Below are positions 1-9,673 of a stretch of 64,000 nt of DNA, one piece after another; positions within the stretch are counted from its first letter, which is position 1, and each line of letters opens with the position of its first letter. The DNA lies in contig NZ_BIMF01000001.1 in the NCBI RefSeq assembly GCF_004000945.1, positions 682,001 through 746,000 of the forward strand, given 5' to 3'. The notes beneath the pieces are model-generated. The model did not search any database. It saw nothing but the letters and a program-made list of their open reading frames with translations, and was not told the origin of the DNA. This stretch comes from Paenibacillus lautus NBRC 15380. Lineage in GTDB: Bacteria; Bacillota; Bacilli; Paenibacillales; Paenibacillaceae. Position numbers and translations under genes: made by a program.

Positions 1-32
1 TCTTCCGTTAACCTTCATTCGCTTAAACAACA

Positions 33-56
33 AAAAGCTCCCCCAAGGGAGCTTAG
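33..56 (-). terminator. Rho-independent terminator, minus strand
   Basis: A perfect eight-base stem (AAGCTCCC with GGGAGCTT) and short loop is followed, reading the minus strand, by TTTTTGTTGTTT. It lies about 255 bases past the lipid kinase stop and probably ends that operon. The bases between it and the kinase show no convincing gene. Confidence 0.7.
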
Positions 57-310
57 CGCACAAGCTCACGTCCATCATTATACGGGAGCCTCGTATGTTA
101 TTCAATCCATCCAGCCTGCAAATCCAATCATTTACTTACAACAACCGGGAGCTTAAGCGGAGATCTCGGCACGATCCATCTCGTTCCATGGCCCATCGCC
201 CCAATCGCCTATCCATCGCTAATGCTAACAGTCCACACACTGAGCCATCGGCAGCAACCATCACGCCTTACGCGCCCCGATGCCTTACGCCTCTCTACCA
301 GCCAAACATC

Positions 311-1192
311 TCAGCCAAAAATCCGCAAATGCTGTGGCAGGACACGGAACGTGCCCGGCAGGACACCGCCGAACTCGCCGTCCAGGTTCAGCTGAACCGG
401 TCCCGGGGAGACGACCTCCATATAGTCGGTGCGGAAATGCACGACACGCTTGTCGTTGATATGCTCGCCGCGAAGAGCTAGCGTAGCCACGCGTACGAAC
501 TCCGCCAGATTACACTTGCGCAGGGCAATGACGTCGAACAAGCCGTCATCAATGCTCGCGCCCGGCGCGATTTTGTCGAAGCCGCCGACCGAGTTGCTGT
601 TCGCAATGAGGAACACCATGAATTCGTCATGGATCGCCGGATGACCGCTGGCGTTGATGATGAGCTCCTGCGGCGCGAGGCTGACCATTTTCTCGATCCC
701 CTTCAAATAATACGCCAGCTGCCCGATCATCGTCTTCAGCTTGCTTGGCACCTCATATGTGAGCTCGGTCAGCGTACCGCCGCCCGCGATATTGATGAAG
801 TAACGATCATTGGCTTTGCCCACGTCAATCGGACGCGTCTCGCCCCGAATGACCAGATCGCAGTACTCCTCCCAGTTCTTCGAGATGCCGAGCGCCCGCG
901 CAAAATCGTTTGTGGTGCCCAGCGGGAAAATACCGAGCGGCGGGAGGTTATCCCTGCCGGCCATCCCGTTGATGACCTCATTGAGCGTACCGTCTCCGCC
1001 GGCTGCGATCACAAGATCGTATCCGCGTTCGACGGCATCTGCCGCTTCACGGGTCGCATCCCCCTCTCCGGTTGTTGCATGACAGGAGGTTTCGATGCCA
1101 GCACTGTCCAGACGGTGCAATATATCAGCAAGCCGACGCTTCATTTCCTCCCGGCCGGAGGTTGGGTTATAGATTAACCTTGCATTTCTCAT
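311..1192 (-). CDS. dagK: Diacylglycerol/lipid kinase (DagK/YegS family)
   Basis: The 293-residue protein is a full-length member of the DAGK catalytic-domain family, which phosphorylates diacylglycerol with ATP so that it re-enters phospholipid synthesis. The nucleotide-binding signature GGDGTLNEV is near residue 85, preceded by the IYNPTSGRE strand and followed by PLGTTNDFAR. It is the last gene of a minus-strand run YerC-CbiX-DagK with 18 bases to the upstream gene, so cotranscription is likely. AGGTGG lies about ten bases before the ATG. The exact lipid substrate cannot be read from sequence; some family members use other lipids. Confidence 0.88.
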   Translation of the reverse strand: MRNARLIYNPTSGREEMKRRLADILHRLDSAGIETSCHATTGEGDATREAADAVERGYDLVIAAGGDGTLNEVINGMAGRDNLPPLGIFPLGTTNDFARALGISKNWEEYCDLVIRGETRPIDVGKANDRYFINIAGGGTLTELTYEVPSKLKTMIGQLAYYLKGIEKMVSLAPQELIINASGHPAIHDEFMVFLIANSNSVGGFDKIAPGASIDDGLFDVIALRKCNLAEFVRVATLALRGEHINDKRVVHFRTDYMEVVSPGPVQLNLDGEFGGVLPGTFRVLPQHLRIFG

Positions 1193-1210
1193 TAACGATA
1201 CGCCACCTAC

Positions 1211-1975
1211 TTATGATTTCAAGGATAGAAGAAGAAGTTTGGCCTGCGACTCCATCCACTGCGGGAGCAGCGGATGCGGAAGCAAGGTTCTGCCGGAATA
1301 TCGGCATTCAAGCCCCTCGAGCCGATCGGGTATAACCTTCTCCGTAAAATACCCCTCACTTAAAAAAAGCGGAGCTACGATCACATCGCAGCCGCGCTCC
1401 ATCCATGCTGTCACCTTGTCCCGAACATCGCCGGGACTGAGTAAAGCATAATCTGCGCTAGTTCCGCTTACCTCGCTAACTCGCTGTGCCAAAGAGTTAA
1501 TACCCTTTTCCCAGCGGCTGCGAAACAGATCATGCCGGCTGCCATGTCCGACAAGGAGAATAACCTCCTTCGCCGGGTTCACGGACAGCTCTTTTACTTT
1601 ATCCCATACCATGGCCGCAATCTCTGGGGCGTCGTCCATCGGCGTACCAAAATGAACCCGGGACTGGACCCGAAACGGCGCCAGGTCCGTCTCCATGTCC
1701 GGAACGGCCTTCGCTCCTATAGCATAAGCTATTTCATCGACATGTGTGCTGCCGGACGAGACAAATAGCGGAATGACCACAATGTCGGTGACACCCTGGT
1801 CTTCCAAGGCCGTGATGCCGTCCTGAATCAGACGGCCCTCTACCAATTCCAGGTACGAAGAGACGACCGGTATATCCATATGAGAGGCCAATCTGTGGAC
1901 GGCTTCGTCCACAAGCGACACCCATTTCTGTTCACGTGAACCATGACTGATAACCAGCACACCCGGTTTCGTCAT
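1211..1975 (-). CDS. CbiX/SirB-type sirohydrochlorin chelatase family protein
   Basis: The 254-residue protein contains two chelatase-like halves. The first starts with VISHGSRE and carries GSTHVDEI; the second carries LLVGHGSRH and PLFLSEGYF. These are the metal-binding and active-site histidine regions of CbiX/SirB enzymes, which insert iron or cobalt into sirohydrochlorin for siroheme or cobalamin. No other tetrapyrrole gene is in the window, so the metal and substrate are open. The start follows the YerC stop by three bases with AGGA nearby, indicating translational coupling. Confidence 0.8.
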   Translation of the reverse strand: MTKPGVLVISHGSREQKWVSLVDEAVHRLASHMDIPVVSSYLELVEGRLIQDGITALEDQGVTDIVVIPLFVSSGSTHVDEIAYAIGAKAVPDMETDLAPFRVQSRVHFGTPMDDAPEIAAMVWDKVKELSVNPAKEVILLVGHGSRHDLFRSRWEKGINSLAQRVSEVSGTSADYALLSPGDVRDKVTAWMERGCDVIVAPLFLSEGYFTEKVIPDRLEGLECRYSGRTLLPHPLLPQWMESQAKLLLLSLKS

Positions 1976-1978
1976 ATC

Positions 1979-2269
1979 TTAACGTCCTAAACGCTCCAGC
2001 GTCATTTTATATCCGTCATTGCCGTAGTTCAGGCAGCGCTTCACGCGCGAAATCGTTGCGGTGCTGGCTCCCGTTTCTGCTTCAATCTGGTTGTATGTGC
2101 ATCCCTTGCCCAGCATGCGCGCCACTTCCAGCCGCTGCGACAAGGACTGAATTTCGTTAACGGTGCAGAGATCATCGAAGAATACATAGCACTCTTCCAC
2201 ACTGCCCAGGGTTAATATCGCTTCGAATAATTGATCGATGCTTTTATCATTTAGCTTCTTTAATTGCAC
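1979..2269 (-). CDS. YerC/YecD family TrpR-related regulator
   Basis: A small DNA-binding protein of the YerC/YecD (TrpR-like) family. The core RLEVARMLGKGCTYNQIEAE and the recognition-helix region TGASTATISRVKR are clear, as is the ending CLNYGNDGY. I chose a GTG start at 2269, which gives MQLKKLNDKSIDQLF, matching the usual family N-terminus, and has AGGGG upstream. An ATG at 2317 would add sixteen unconserved residues. Length becomes 96 residues, normal for the family. It heads the operon with CbiX and DagK; its effector is unknown. Confidence 0.85.
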   Translation of the reverse strand: MQLKKLNDKSIDQLFEAILTLGSVEECYVFFDDLCTVNEIQSLSQRLEVARMLGKGCTYNQIEAETGASTATISRVKRCLNYGNDGYKMTLERLGR

Positions 2270-2556
2270 TGGATGATCATCCCCTATTGTTACTGTGTAT
2301 AACACTCGCACTCCCATTGTACCCGAGCGGATATAGTATTTTCAAGCATTAACGATTTCACGCACTACAGGACAACCATTACCCAGGGGCAGCATCCCTT
2401 ATACACGCTCACATTTCACGCTTCAGTGCTCGCCAAAATCTTCCTAGGCGATCGCCCGATTCCGCTCCTATCCCGAAAATCGGGACATCCGCCTAAACCC
2501 ATCGCCCGCCCGTATCATACAGTATAGTATCTTAACTCAAAAAGGAAAGTGATATC

Positions 2557-3165
2557 ATGACGCGTCATTCTCACTATTATCACCGTCGACCCACTAACAA
2601 CCAGCGTTCGCTTAATGAATATGAATCACTGCCGCAGGCGCCATCGCCATACCCTGGCATCACGCCATACAGCGATTATCCGGAAGTCGGTGAAACCGCG
2701 TTATATCCATATACCGACGGTATAACGGACATGGAGGCTTCGGCTTCGGCTCTGGCTCCCTCCACGAATTCCGGCGGCGGCGGTCTGGCTGGTCTCCTCG
2801 GCGGAGGAGGCGGCAGCGGCGGTGGGGGCGGATTAGGCAAGCTCCTCGGCGGGCTCGGGGTCAACAATATGAGCGATATCAAGGGCCTCATCGACCGGAT
2901 GGGGGGCATCGACGGCATCGTCAACAACATTGGCAAAATACAAAAGGTCATGCAGGGCTTCCAGCAGCTTGCGCCTATGGTCTCTCTGCTTGCAGGCGCA
3001 CTGAGCAAGAAGAAAAGCGGGGGCGGAAGCGGTTCCTCTCCAAGCGCATTTACGGACCAAAATGAAGACGGCAACGAATATAAACCGAGAAGACGCCGTT
3101 CCTCGGGAAGCCGGCGCCGCTCCGGTTCGCGCAAAACATCCGGTAAAGGCAGACGTCGCCGTTGA
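2557..3165 (+). CDS. Gly-rich basic protein, YqfQ/VrrA-like
   Basis: 202 residues with a distinctive layout. The N-terminus is polar and Tyr/Pro-rich. A Gly-rich low-complexity block (about residues 73-100) follows, then a hydrophobic helical segment (about 100-150, with IKGLIDRMGGIDGI) and a strongly basic Arg/Ser/Lys tail. This resembles the YqfQ (VrrA-like) coat-associated proteins of Bacillales, but the family call is from overall composition only. There is no signal peptide. AAAGGAAAG lies before the ATG. It is divergent from the YerC operon and followed by a ten-base-pair hairpin at 3323-3351. Function unknown. Confidence 0.65.
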   Translation: MTRHSHYYHRRPTNNQRSLNEYESLPQAPSPYPGITPYSDYPEVGETALYPYTDGITDMEASASALAPSTNSGGGGLAGLLGGGGGSGGGGGLGKLLGGLGVNNMSDIKGLIDRMGGIDGIVNNIGKIQKVMQGFQQLAPMVSLLAGALSKKKSGGGSGSSPSAFTDQNEDGNEYKPRRRRSSGSRRRSGSRKTSGKGRRRR

Positions 3166-3322
3166 CCTATGTAAATCGGTAGACTTTAAACCTTTGCCAT
3201 GAATTTCAGAAACACCGCAGCCTGTGATCATCGAAGGATATCTGACACGATTGGTTTAGCAGATACGTTTGAAGCTCACCATGGGCGGGATCATCCGAAC
3301 CATCATACATCATGCAGCAGGC

Positions 3323-3351
3323 TCCAGTCGGTTACCCTAGACTGGAGCCAT
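3323..3351 (+). terminator. Likely terminator after the Gly-rich protein
   Basis: GGCTCCAGTC and GACTGGAGCC form a perfect ten-base-pair stem with a nine-base loop. Only a short T stretch follows (CCTTTTC), so termination may be weak. The next gene is convergent. Confidence 0.5.
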
Positions 3352-3381
3352 ATCCTTTTCATCAACACTATGATATCCTCA

Positions 3382-3684
3382 TCAGCGCGTCCAGTCCTCT
3401 TCGGGGCCGGCTTCTTTATTCTCGACGTTTTCGAGTGATTTTAACCGGAACCAATAGGAGCCGCGCAGACCGGAACGCAGCAGCATCATAATGCTGCCCA
3501 TCAGATACAGAACGGTCGCAATCTCGCTGATGACCATGCCCACCTCATAGCGGTTCGTCACGGCGAGCTTTCGTTTTCGTTTCCATGCCAATCGAAGCAT
3601 CCGGCGCAGCAGCCGGGAACGCAAAGGCTCATCTGGTTGACGCGATGAACGCTTCTTGGGATGTGGTCTGAGCCTGAGTTTCAT
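3382..3684 (-). CDS. Small basic membrane protein, unknown function
   Basis: 100 residues. The first 45 are very rich in Arg and Lys, followed by one hydrophobic segment (about 48-70, with ISEIATVLYLMGSIMMLL) and a short acidic tail. This suggests a single-pass membrane protein with a positively charged cytoplasmic face. GGAGGG sits seven bases before the ATG, so translation is well supported. I do not recognise a family. It is convergent with the Gly-rich protein gene and downstream of corA on the same strand. Confidence 0.6.
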   Translation of the reverse strand: MKLRLRPHPKKRSSRQPDEPLRSRLLRRMLRLAWKRKRKLAVTNRYEVGMVISEIATVLYLMGSIMMLLRSGLRGSYWFRLKSLENVENKEAGPEEDWTR

Positions 3685-3802
3685 ATGCAGTCCCTCCTCT
3701 GCAAGCCTTTACCCCTTACGGAGGAACAAGAAACCCCAACGATTTAGCATCGGCCTTGTGGTGTGGGACAACCTTCTCCCATTTTAGATAACCGGGACCT
3801 CT

Positions 3803-4759
3803 CTATTTAAACCAGCCTCTACGCATAAACCACAACACCATGCCGCCGCCGAGCACAAACATGAGGATCAGCACGAAGAAGTATCCGTAATGCCACTCCA
3901 GCTCCGGCATGTTCTGAAAATTCATCCCATATATCCCGGCAATCAGGGTGAGCGGCATGAAGATGGTCGTGATCACCGTTAGTGTCTTCATGATGGTATT
4001 CATCCGGTTCGAATTCACCGATATGTAGCTGTCCCGAAGATCCGCCGTCATCTCGCGGTCGGCCTCGATCATGTCCGCCAGCTTCAGCAGATGGTCGTAG
4101 ATGTCGGAAAAATAAGCATGGTGCGCGTGGTGCTGCAAATGCTGCGAGTTCACGATCCGGTACAGCAGATCCCGCATCGGCACGACCGTCCGCCGCAGGC
4201 GAAGCAGCCTCGAACGCAGCGCGAATACCTGATTCATTAGATCCTCGACTGAATCCTTCTCCCCCTGGCTTTCCAGCTCGGCCAGCTCATCCTCGATGGC
4301 AAACAAGCTTGGGAAGTACTGATCTACCAGCTTATCCATGATTGTATAAGCCGTGAAGCTCGGACCATCCTGGCCCAGCGGACCCTTACCAGCGACCGAG
4401 GCAACACGTTCCCAAGCATCATTCATTTCGGGCAGTGCCTTCTGGTGGAAGGAGACAATAAACGAAGGTGCAAGAAACAGATCCACCTCAACGGCTTGCA
4501 GGGTATCCTGCTGTAGGGCATGGAGGACAAAAAACTGCATCTGTTCGTAATAATCCAGCTTCGGCCGCTGCAGGATGTGCAGGCAATCCTCCACCGCCAG
4601 CGGGTGAAAGTGAAAATAACTTTCCAGCTTCCGCGCTTCCTCTGGTGTCGGCTCACTGAAATCGGCCCAGATCCAGGCATAATCCTCGATTCGAATCTCT
4701 TCAAGTGGAAGCCCGATTACCGCTTCATAGCTTGGCGTAATAGCTAACGTGCGAATCAT
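3803..4759 (-). CDS. corA: CorA-family magnesium/cobalt transporter
   Basis: A CorA-type divalent cation channel of about 318 residues. It has a large cytoplasmic N-terminal domain, a long helix with many charged residues, and two C-terminal membrane segments. The first membrane segment ends in the signature YGMNF, followed by the acidic periplasmic loop NMPELEW. I start the gene at the internal ATG (4759), since GGAG lies eight bases upstream. The longer frame would read back through the terminator hairpin of the upstream gene. It follows the phosphate transporter genes on the same strand but is separated from them by that terminator. Confidence 0.9.
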   Translation of the reverse strand: MIRTLAITPSYEAVIGLPLEEIRIEDYAWIWADFSEPTPEEARKLESYFHFHPLAVEDCLHILQRPKLDYYEQMQFFVLHALQQDTLQAVEVDLFLAPSFIVSFHQKALPEMNDAWERVASVAGKGPLGQDGPSFTAYTIMDKLVDQYFPSLFAIEDELAELESQGEKDSVEDLMNQVFALRSRLLRLRRTVVPMRDLLYRIVNSQHLQHHAHHAYFSDIYDHLLKLADMIEADREMTADLRDSYISVNSNRMNTIMKTLTVITTIFMPLTLIAGIYGMNFQNMPELEWHYGYFFVLILMFVLGGGMVLWFMRRGWFK

Positions 4760-4798
4760 GACAAGCTCTCCTTCCTTTGCACCTTCGGTTTCGTTAAA

Positions 4799-4832
4799 CA
4801 AAAAAAGCCAATCGATTCCTGATTGGCCCCAC
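4799..4832 (-). terminator. Terminator of the pit operon
   Basis: On the minus strand a GGCCAATC/GATTGGC stem with a short loop is followed by a run of seven T. It lies between the phosphate transporter stop and the corA start codon, separating the two units. Confidence 0.75.
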
Positions 4833-4858
4833 AACTATCCATTATCTATGTGTAAGTT

Positions 4859-5848
4859 TTAGAAAAGAATTTTAAAGATGACTCCTGCCAGTACAGCCGT
4901 AATCGGAATCGTAATAAACCAGGTCACTACGATGCGTCCTGCCAGGGACCATTTCACGGCGGAGAAGCGTTTTGCTGAGCCTACGCCAAGAATCGCCGAC
5001 GTAATGGCATGCGTCGTACTGATTGGCAAGTGAAGCAGCGTCGCCGAGAAGATGACGGATGCGGCCGAGAAGTCCGCTGCGAAGCCGTTGATCGGCTCGA
5101 TTTTGAAAATTTTCGTACCCATGGTCTTGATGATTTTCCAGCCGCCCACCGAGGTTCCGAGCGCCATCGCTGTCGCTGCCGAAATTTTAACCCAGAGCGG
5201 AACTTCCATCTCCGTCAATTGACCGGAGGTAACCAGAGCAAAGGTGATAATCCCCATCGCCTTCTGTGCATCGTTGGTACCGTGCGTGAAGGATTGCAGT
5301 GCTGCCGTAAAGATCTGCATCGTACGGAAGCCTTTATTCACCGTATGCGGGCTGCGTTTCGCAAAGATGAACTTCAGCAGCTGCATGACCACATAACCGA
5401 TCACAAACGCAAGAATAGGCGACAGGATCAACGCCAAGACGATATCCTTAAATCCGCCATAATTCAGCATGTCGCTTCCCGCGCCGACGAATACCGCACC
5501 GGCCAATGCCCCGATCAGGGCATGGGAAGAGGATGAAGGCAATCCGAACCACCAGGTAACCAGGTTCCAGATGATGGCTGCAAGCAATGTTGCAATAACA
5601 ACCTCGATCCCGTTATCCAGCTTTGTCGGATCCGCGACACTGCCGCCGATGGTTTTGGCAACACCCGTGAACATCATCGCACCGATGAAGTTCATGCTGG
5701 CTGCAAGCAAGATGGCTACCCGGGGCTTCAAGGCCCGGGTTGATACCGACGTTGCAATGGCATTCGCCGTATCGTGGAACCCGTTGATGAAGTCAAATGC
5801 AAGCGCCAAAAAAACAACAATTACTAATACTAACATCGTTGTATCCAT
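4859..5848 (-). CDS. pit: PiT-family inorganic phosphate transporter
   Basis: The 329-residue membrane protein carries both PiT signature repeats: GFHDTANAIATS near residue 23 and TSFTHGTNDAQKAMG-type sequence near residue 190 (here QSFTHGTNDAQKAMG). These two halves form the phosphate and cation path. PiT proteins import phosphate, often as a metal-phosphate complex, using an ion gradient. It lies 14 bases downstream of a DUF47 gene, the usual partner in bacteria. Confidence 0.93.
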   Translation of the reverse strand: MDTTMLVLVIVVFLALAFDFINGFHDTANAIATSVSTRALKPRVAILLAASMNFIGAMMFTGVAKTIGGSVADPTKLDNGIEVVIATLLAAIIWNLVTWWFGLPSSSSHALIGALAGAVFVGAGSDMLNYGGFKDIVLALILSPILAFVIGYVVMQLLKFIFAKRSPHTVNKGFRTMQIFTAALQSFTHGTNDAQKAMGIITFALVTSGQLTEMEVPLWVKISAATAMALGTSVGGWKIIKTMGTKIFKIEPINGFAADFSAASVIFSATLLHLPISTTHAITSAILGVGSAKRFSAVKWSLAGRIVVTWFITIPITAVLAGVIFKILF

Positions 5849-5862
5849 TGTTCAGGACTCCC

Positions 5863-6477
5863 TTACGAGTTGCGCATAATGATGGATTCCAGCATATTTG
5901 CCACGTCTTCGCAGGTGTCCGTGGTCGTTTCAAGACGTTCGTAAATCTCTTTTTTCTTGATCAGCAGAATCGGGTCAGAGACGGTGGCGAACAGATCCTT
6001 GATACAGATGCGCAGCAGCTCGTCGCCTTGGTTCTCCAGATCGTTCAAGCGGATCGTGTACTCACGAATAGCCAGAAGTTTCTTCTGAGAGAGCAAATGA
6101 ATGGCCTTCTGAATTTCGTAAGCCGATTGACGCAAAATTTCGGCAAACTGTACCATGTACTCGTCAGGTTTCCCCAAATTGTACATATAGAAACGGGATG
6201 CAGTTGCTTCCAATCCGTCCATCACATCGTCCATGCTGGTTGTCAGGTCCATAATATCGTCGCGTTCGATTGGCGTGATAAACGTTTTGTTGAGCTCAGT
6301 AATGATGGTATGCGTATAGGTATCACACTGGGACTCGTATTTTTTCATTTCATTGGCAAATTCAAGCACATCTTGAAGATTGGAAACGTGCTGCGAAAAA
6401 TAATCTGCGGCTTGTACCACCGTATCGGCCATATTCTCCAGCGTTTGGAAGAATATATCCTTCTTCTTCAATTTCAT
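5863..6477 (-). CDS. DUF47 family protein (phosphate transporter accessory, YkaA-like)
   Basis: 204 residues, mostly helical, matching the DUF47/PhoU-divergent family that is normally encoded directly upstream of pit. Visible family features are the N-terminal KKKDIFFQTLENMA, the central IERDDIMDLTTSMDDVMDGLE and the repeated acidic helices. In this family the protein is thought to modulate the adjacent PiT transporter. GGGG is eight bases upstream of the ATG. It is the first gene of the two-gene operon. Confidence 0.88.
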   Translation of the reverse strand: MKLKKKDIFFQTLENMADTVVQAADYFSQHVSNLQDVLEFANEMKKYESQCDTYTHTIITELNKTFITPIERDDIMDLTTSMDDVMDGLEATASRFYMYNLGKPDEYMVQFAEILRQSAYEIQKAIHLLSQKKLLAIREYTIRLNDLENQGDELLRICIKDLFATVSDPILLIKKKEIYERLETTTDTCEDVANMLESIIMRNS

Positions 6478-6708
6478 ACTCTTAACCCCTTTTTTCGATA
6501 AATTGCCGCGAACGCCCTCAAAAGATAGACAACCTTGACTATCTTATCACATCCATGGCAGGGTGTGTATAGAAAAGTAACACTCAAAAATGTAAGGAAC
6601 TAACAAAAAAGAAGATGCATGGATATCGTTTCATTTCCCTTGCCTATTAACATCTCCGTAGACGTGCAAATTATCCCGACAGAGCATCCTTCATCCACTT
6701 CTAATGTA

Positions 6709-7842
6709 TCAAGAATTCGTGATCGTCACATGGCTTTCAAAAGAAGGCGAATTCGGCACAATGTTGAAATACGTCGTTCCCGGTACCAACGGCACTTCTT
6801 TGCCGTCCTTCACAAAACGGATCGCATCGCCCGCTGCGCGTACCCACTGCCCCTCGATGACTTCTCCGCGCTGGAACAGCATCGCTTTCCCGCCCGCTTC
6901 GACATTCACGGCAAGCCGGCCCACATCATCCAGCACTTTATGATCAGCCCCGAGCACGATTACATTCGCGGCCTCCAGCTGTACGTTATCGTTGAGATCC
7001 ACATGCGGCGATCCATTGACCCACCGTTTGTACGTATTGGACGAACCGTCATACTGATAAGCCACCACATAACTGTCCAGTAAAAATTTGATTTCTACCT
7101 TCTCCCCGGGTTCACCGGAAACAACCTCCACAGTCGCCGTTCCCTCTGCACTATCGCCGCTTGCAGCGGTCGGCTCCGAATAGAACGAATATTGCGGCAC
7201 CTTCACGTCGTTGCCATAGTTGAGCTTGGCTGCTCCTTCACGGAGCTTCTCGTCGCTGGAATACAGATTATGCGGTGCTTTGCGCTCCTTGTCTCTCCAG
7301 AAGTAGGCGCCTGCATTTCCGATCTCGTCCATATCCTGCTTGCCTTGCTGTTGGATGATGCTATAAGCTTCAGGACTGCCTCCAGCATGTACAAGCACGC
7401 CGCCGTAGCTCTCGCCTAGATTGATCAGATAAGGACGAATGCTGCGAATCGGCCCGATCTTCTCAATGCCGCTCTGGCTTTGGAATATGCCGATCAGTCG
7501 CGTGATCCCTCCCTCCGCCAGCACTTCATACACCATGTCCGCTTGTCCCAGACCCGACTGCGGCCTTGCCGCCGGTGCGTTATTGATCATAACGGCCAGC
7601 GGCCGCTGCGTCAGTGACGCTTCTAACGGCATTCCGGTCAGCGGTGCCTTATATGGAGAGGACGCTTCCTCTTGAGGCACTTCGACCGGCTGCTCGATCG
7701 GAGCCTCCACCACCGGTGCCGGAGCAGGCTCCGCCTGCTGTTTATCGCTTCCGCAGCCCGACAGCAGCAATACTGTCGCCATCGACATTAAGCTTGTCCT
7801 CCACGCGAATTTTTGGAAAGACAAAGACCCTTTGCTATGCAT
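6709..7842 (-). CDS. YerB-like DUF3048 lipoprotein
   Basis: A secreted lipoprotein with a DUF3048 N-terminal domain and a C-terminal DUF3048 extension, as in Bacillus YerB. The chosen ATG (7842) has GGGGG seven bases upstream. It gives a signal peptide ending in the lipobox LLSGC, followed by a Gln/Ala/Pro/Glu linker. Conserved family segments are PLAVMINNAPAARPQSGL, ADMVYEVLAEGGITR and the GVLVHAGGSPEAY region. Biochemical role is not established; it probably sits on the outer face of the membrane. Confidence 0.82.
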   Translation of the reverse strand: MHSKGSLSFQKFAWRTSLMSMATVLLLSGCGSDKQQAEPAPAPVVEAPIEQPVEVPQEEASSPYKAPLTGMPLEASLTQRPLAVMINNAPAARPQSGLGQADMVYEVLAEGGITRLIGIFQSQSGIEKIGPIRSIRPYLINLGESYGGVLVHAGGSPEAYSIIQQQGKQDMDEIGNAGAYFWRDKERKAPHNLYSSDEKLREGAAKLNYGNDVKVPQYSFYSEPTAASGDSAEGTATVEVVSGEPGEKVEIKFLLDSYVVAYQYDGSSNTYKRWVNGSPHVDLNDNVQLEAANVIVLGADHKVLDDVGRLAVNVEAGGKAMLFQRGEVIEGQWVRAAGDAIRFVKDGKEVPLVPGTTYFNIVPNSPSFESHVTITNS

Positions 7843-7869
7843 ATGGTTTCCCCCTATGAACGCTCCCAT

Positions 7870-8332
7870 TACTTATTACCCTAAATTTCCAACCTATTTC
7901 CCCGAAATTTCCAACCGACAATCAACTTTAGTTTACATTTAATCACAAAATCCGTGCTTTGTCTGTATCGTGATTTGTCTGTATATAGAAGGGGATACAT
8001 CCAGATGAATATCAAAGGTAACCCGATTTCTTAAAGCAAGTCTTCGATGTTCCCTGAAGAAAAAGACCTGACACCGCAGGTCCTTTTCTTCTTTGCTTAG
8101 TCAAAGGCTGTATTTGGGACATATGTAATTGATCAACGTATCTGGTGGCTGGAATGTTCAAATTGGTTTTTGACAAGAACATAAATCGTCAAAACAAAAA
8201 AAAGCCGCAACTAAGCGACTTTTAAACATGTTCTTGTCTCTTTACAAATCAATAAATCCAAGGACTTCATCGTTGACTAGACTTTTTCTTTTGCTTCTTC
8301 AAAACTCATCCATTTGTACTTTAATTAAGATT
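7870..8332. other. Intergenic region with two hairpins, no gene seen
   Basis: Two terminator-like hairpins are present. One at 8056-8091 (GACCTG/CAGGTC flanked by A and T tracts) could work in both directions. The other at 8199-8223 (GTCGC/GCGGC followed by T8 on the minus strand) probably ends the erythromycin-esterase-like gene. I see no supported coding frame. Confidence 0.55.
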
Positions 8333-9673
8333 TTATTGATTCAGTTGAGATGGATTCACTTTCTGAATTTGAACGATAATGTCAAATGTTTTACCTAATG
8401 ATAAATCAACAGTTGTTGGGATATCTGGACCTACCATAGTTATTCCAGCGAAAACGGGATGTTGCTCGTTTAGCCAAGTTTTTGTCACTCCGCTTGCCTT
8501 ACGTAAATCAACAAAAAACTGGTCGTAATTGACTTGTCCAAACGTATAGTTATAACTATTCGGGTCATCTAATTTTAATGTTCCATAGGGCCCAAATTCT
8601 TGGTTACTGTTATAAACATTGTAACGTCCCTCATAGACCGATGTTCCAATGGATACATACCGTTTTCCATAATGTTCTGCTAAATGCTGCCCAGCTACTT
8701 TAGGGTATACGAAAGGGATCATGTTTGTTTTCGAAACGTGTCCATTATGGCCCCACACGATTGTTTTTCCTACATGTTCTTCTGTCCACTTCGCATTTTC
8801 ATACATGGCAATATCATGTTTCAAATAAAAGTCTTTCTGGTTATCAGGATATGCGGCTGCCATTGTCGTAAATTGCTCGATAATACGTGCATTTTGTTTG
8901 ATCCATGCGAACTCTTGGGATTTTCCATTCAGCTTACTTTTATTTTGTTCTAATAAAGCACTGATTTGTTTCGCATCTGAAACATATTGCTCTTTATTTT
9001 CTTTCTTAAGGCCGCCATAGGTATCTATATCCTTTGTTACAGGAATAAGGCCTTTCATCTTTTTTTCGAAACGTGTTGCAAGTTTTGGGTTATGTTTCTT
9101 TACATACTCTATGATATTGTTATACACATTCTCGTTTACTGTTTGTATATCCATCCCGATGATCCGTATTTTGGATTTATGCTTTGGATCAGCATTATAT
9201 TGGCGTATCCATTGAAGTAGATCTATGATTTCTTTCGTATTAAATACAGGCGATAGATATTGGCTTGGGTCCCCTTTACCCGTAAGAACATAGCGATCGA
9301 GTCCCAATGCTCTGTCCCATCCCTCTTCTAACACTAAGGCGTTAAAGCCCATTCCAAGTACCAAATAATTAACAATGCGATGTTTCATGGTAAAAACTTC
9401 ATGAGCTCCATGCGTCGCTTCACCTAAACCAACAATTGTAGCCGATCCTACCATATCTTAAGTGGAGTTAAATCATGAAGAGATGCTGCTGGATCCGTTG
9501 TCTTTAATGGCATTGCATGCTTTTCTAACCATTTTATCTGTTCGGCTATTTGATTAATGTTGTAGGGAGCTGTAACAGAAGCTTCTGCTTTCGGAAGTTG
9601 CATTAGTACTTCCTGTAAAACTAGTTAAAGTGATCATCGAAGCAGCAATTGCGATAACCATTTTCTTTTTCAT
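8333..9673 (-). pseudogene. Erythromycin esterase family protein, two frameshifts
   Basis: The open part (from 9454) encodes 373 residues of the erythromycin esterase/succinoglycan-biosynthesis-like family. It has GLGEATHGAHEVF, LEEGWDRALGLDRY and WGHNGHVSKT, which carry the family's conserved His and Glu residues. Upstream, a start at 9673 (SD AGGAGAGG) gives a signal peptide MKKKMVIAIAASMITL, then a frame change near 9595. A second frame (LPKAEASVTAPYN, then QIKWLEKHAMPLK) runs until another change near 9455, where PLK-DMVGSATIVGLGE would be restored by one base. The gene is therefore broken or mis-sequenced. When intact it would be a secreted hydrolase; macrolide cleavage is not assured. 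The region is AT-richer than its surroundings. Confidence 0.78.

Noticed and set aside
95..481. Plus-strand frame overlapping the lipid kinase gene
   Set aside because: It is antisense to a well-supported gene, has no ribosome site and has no recognisable motifs.
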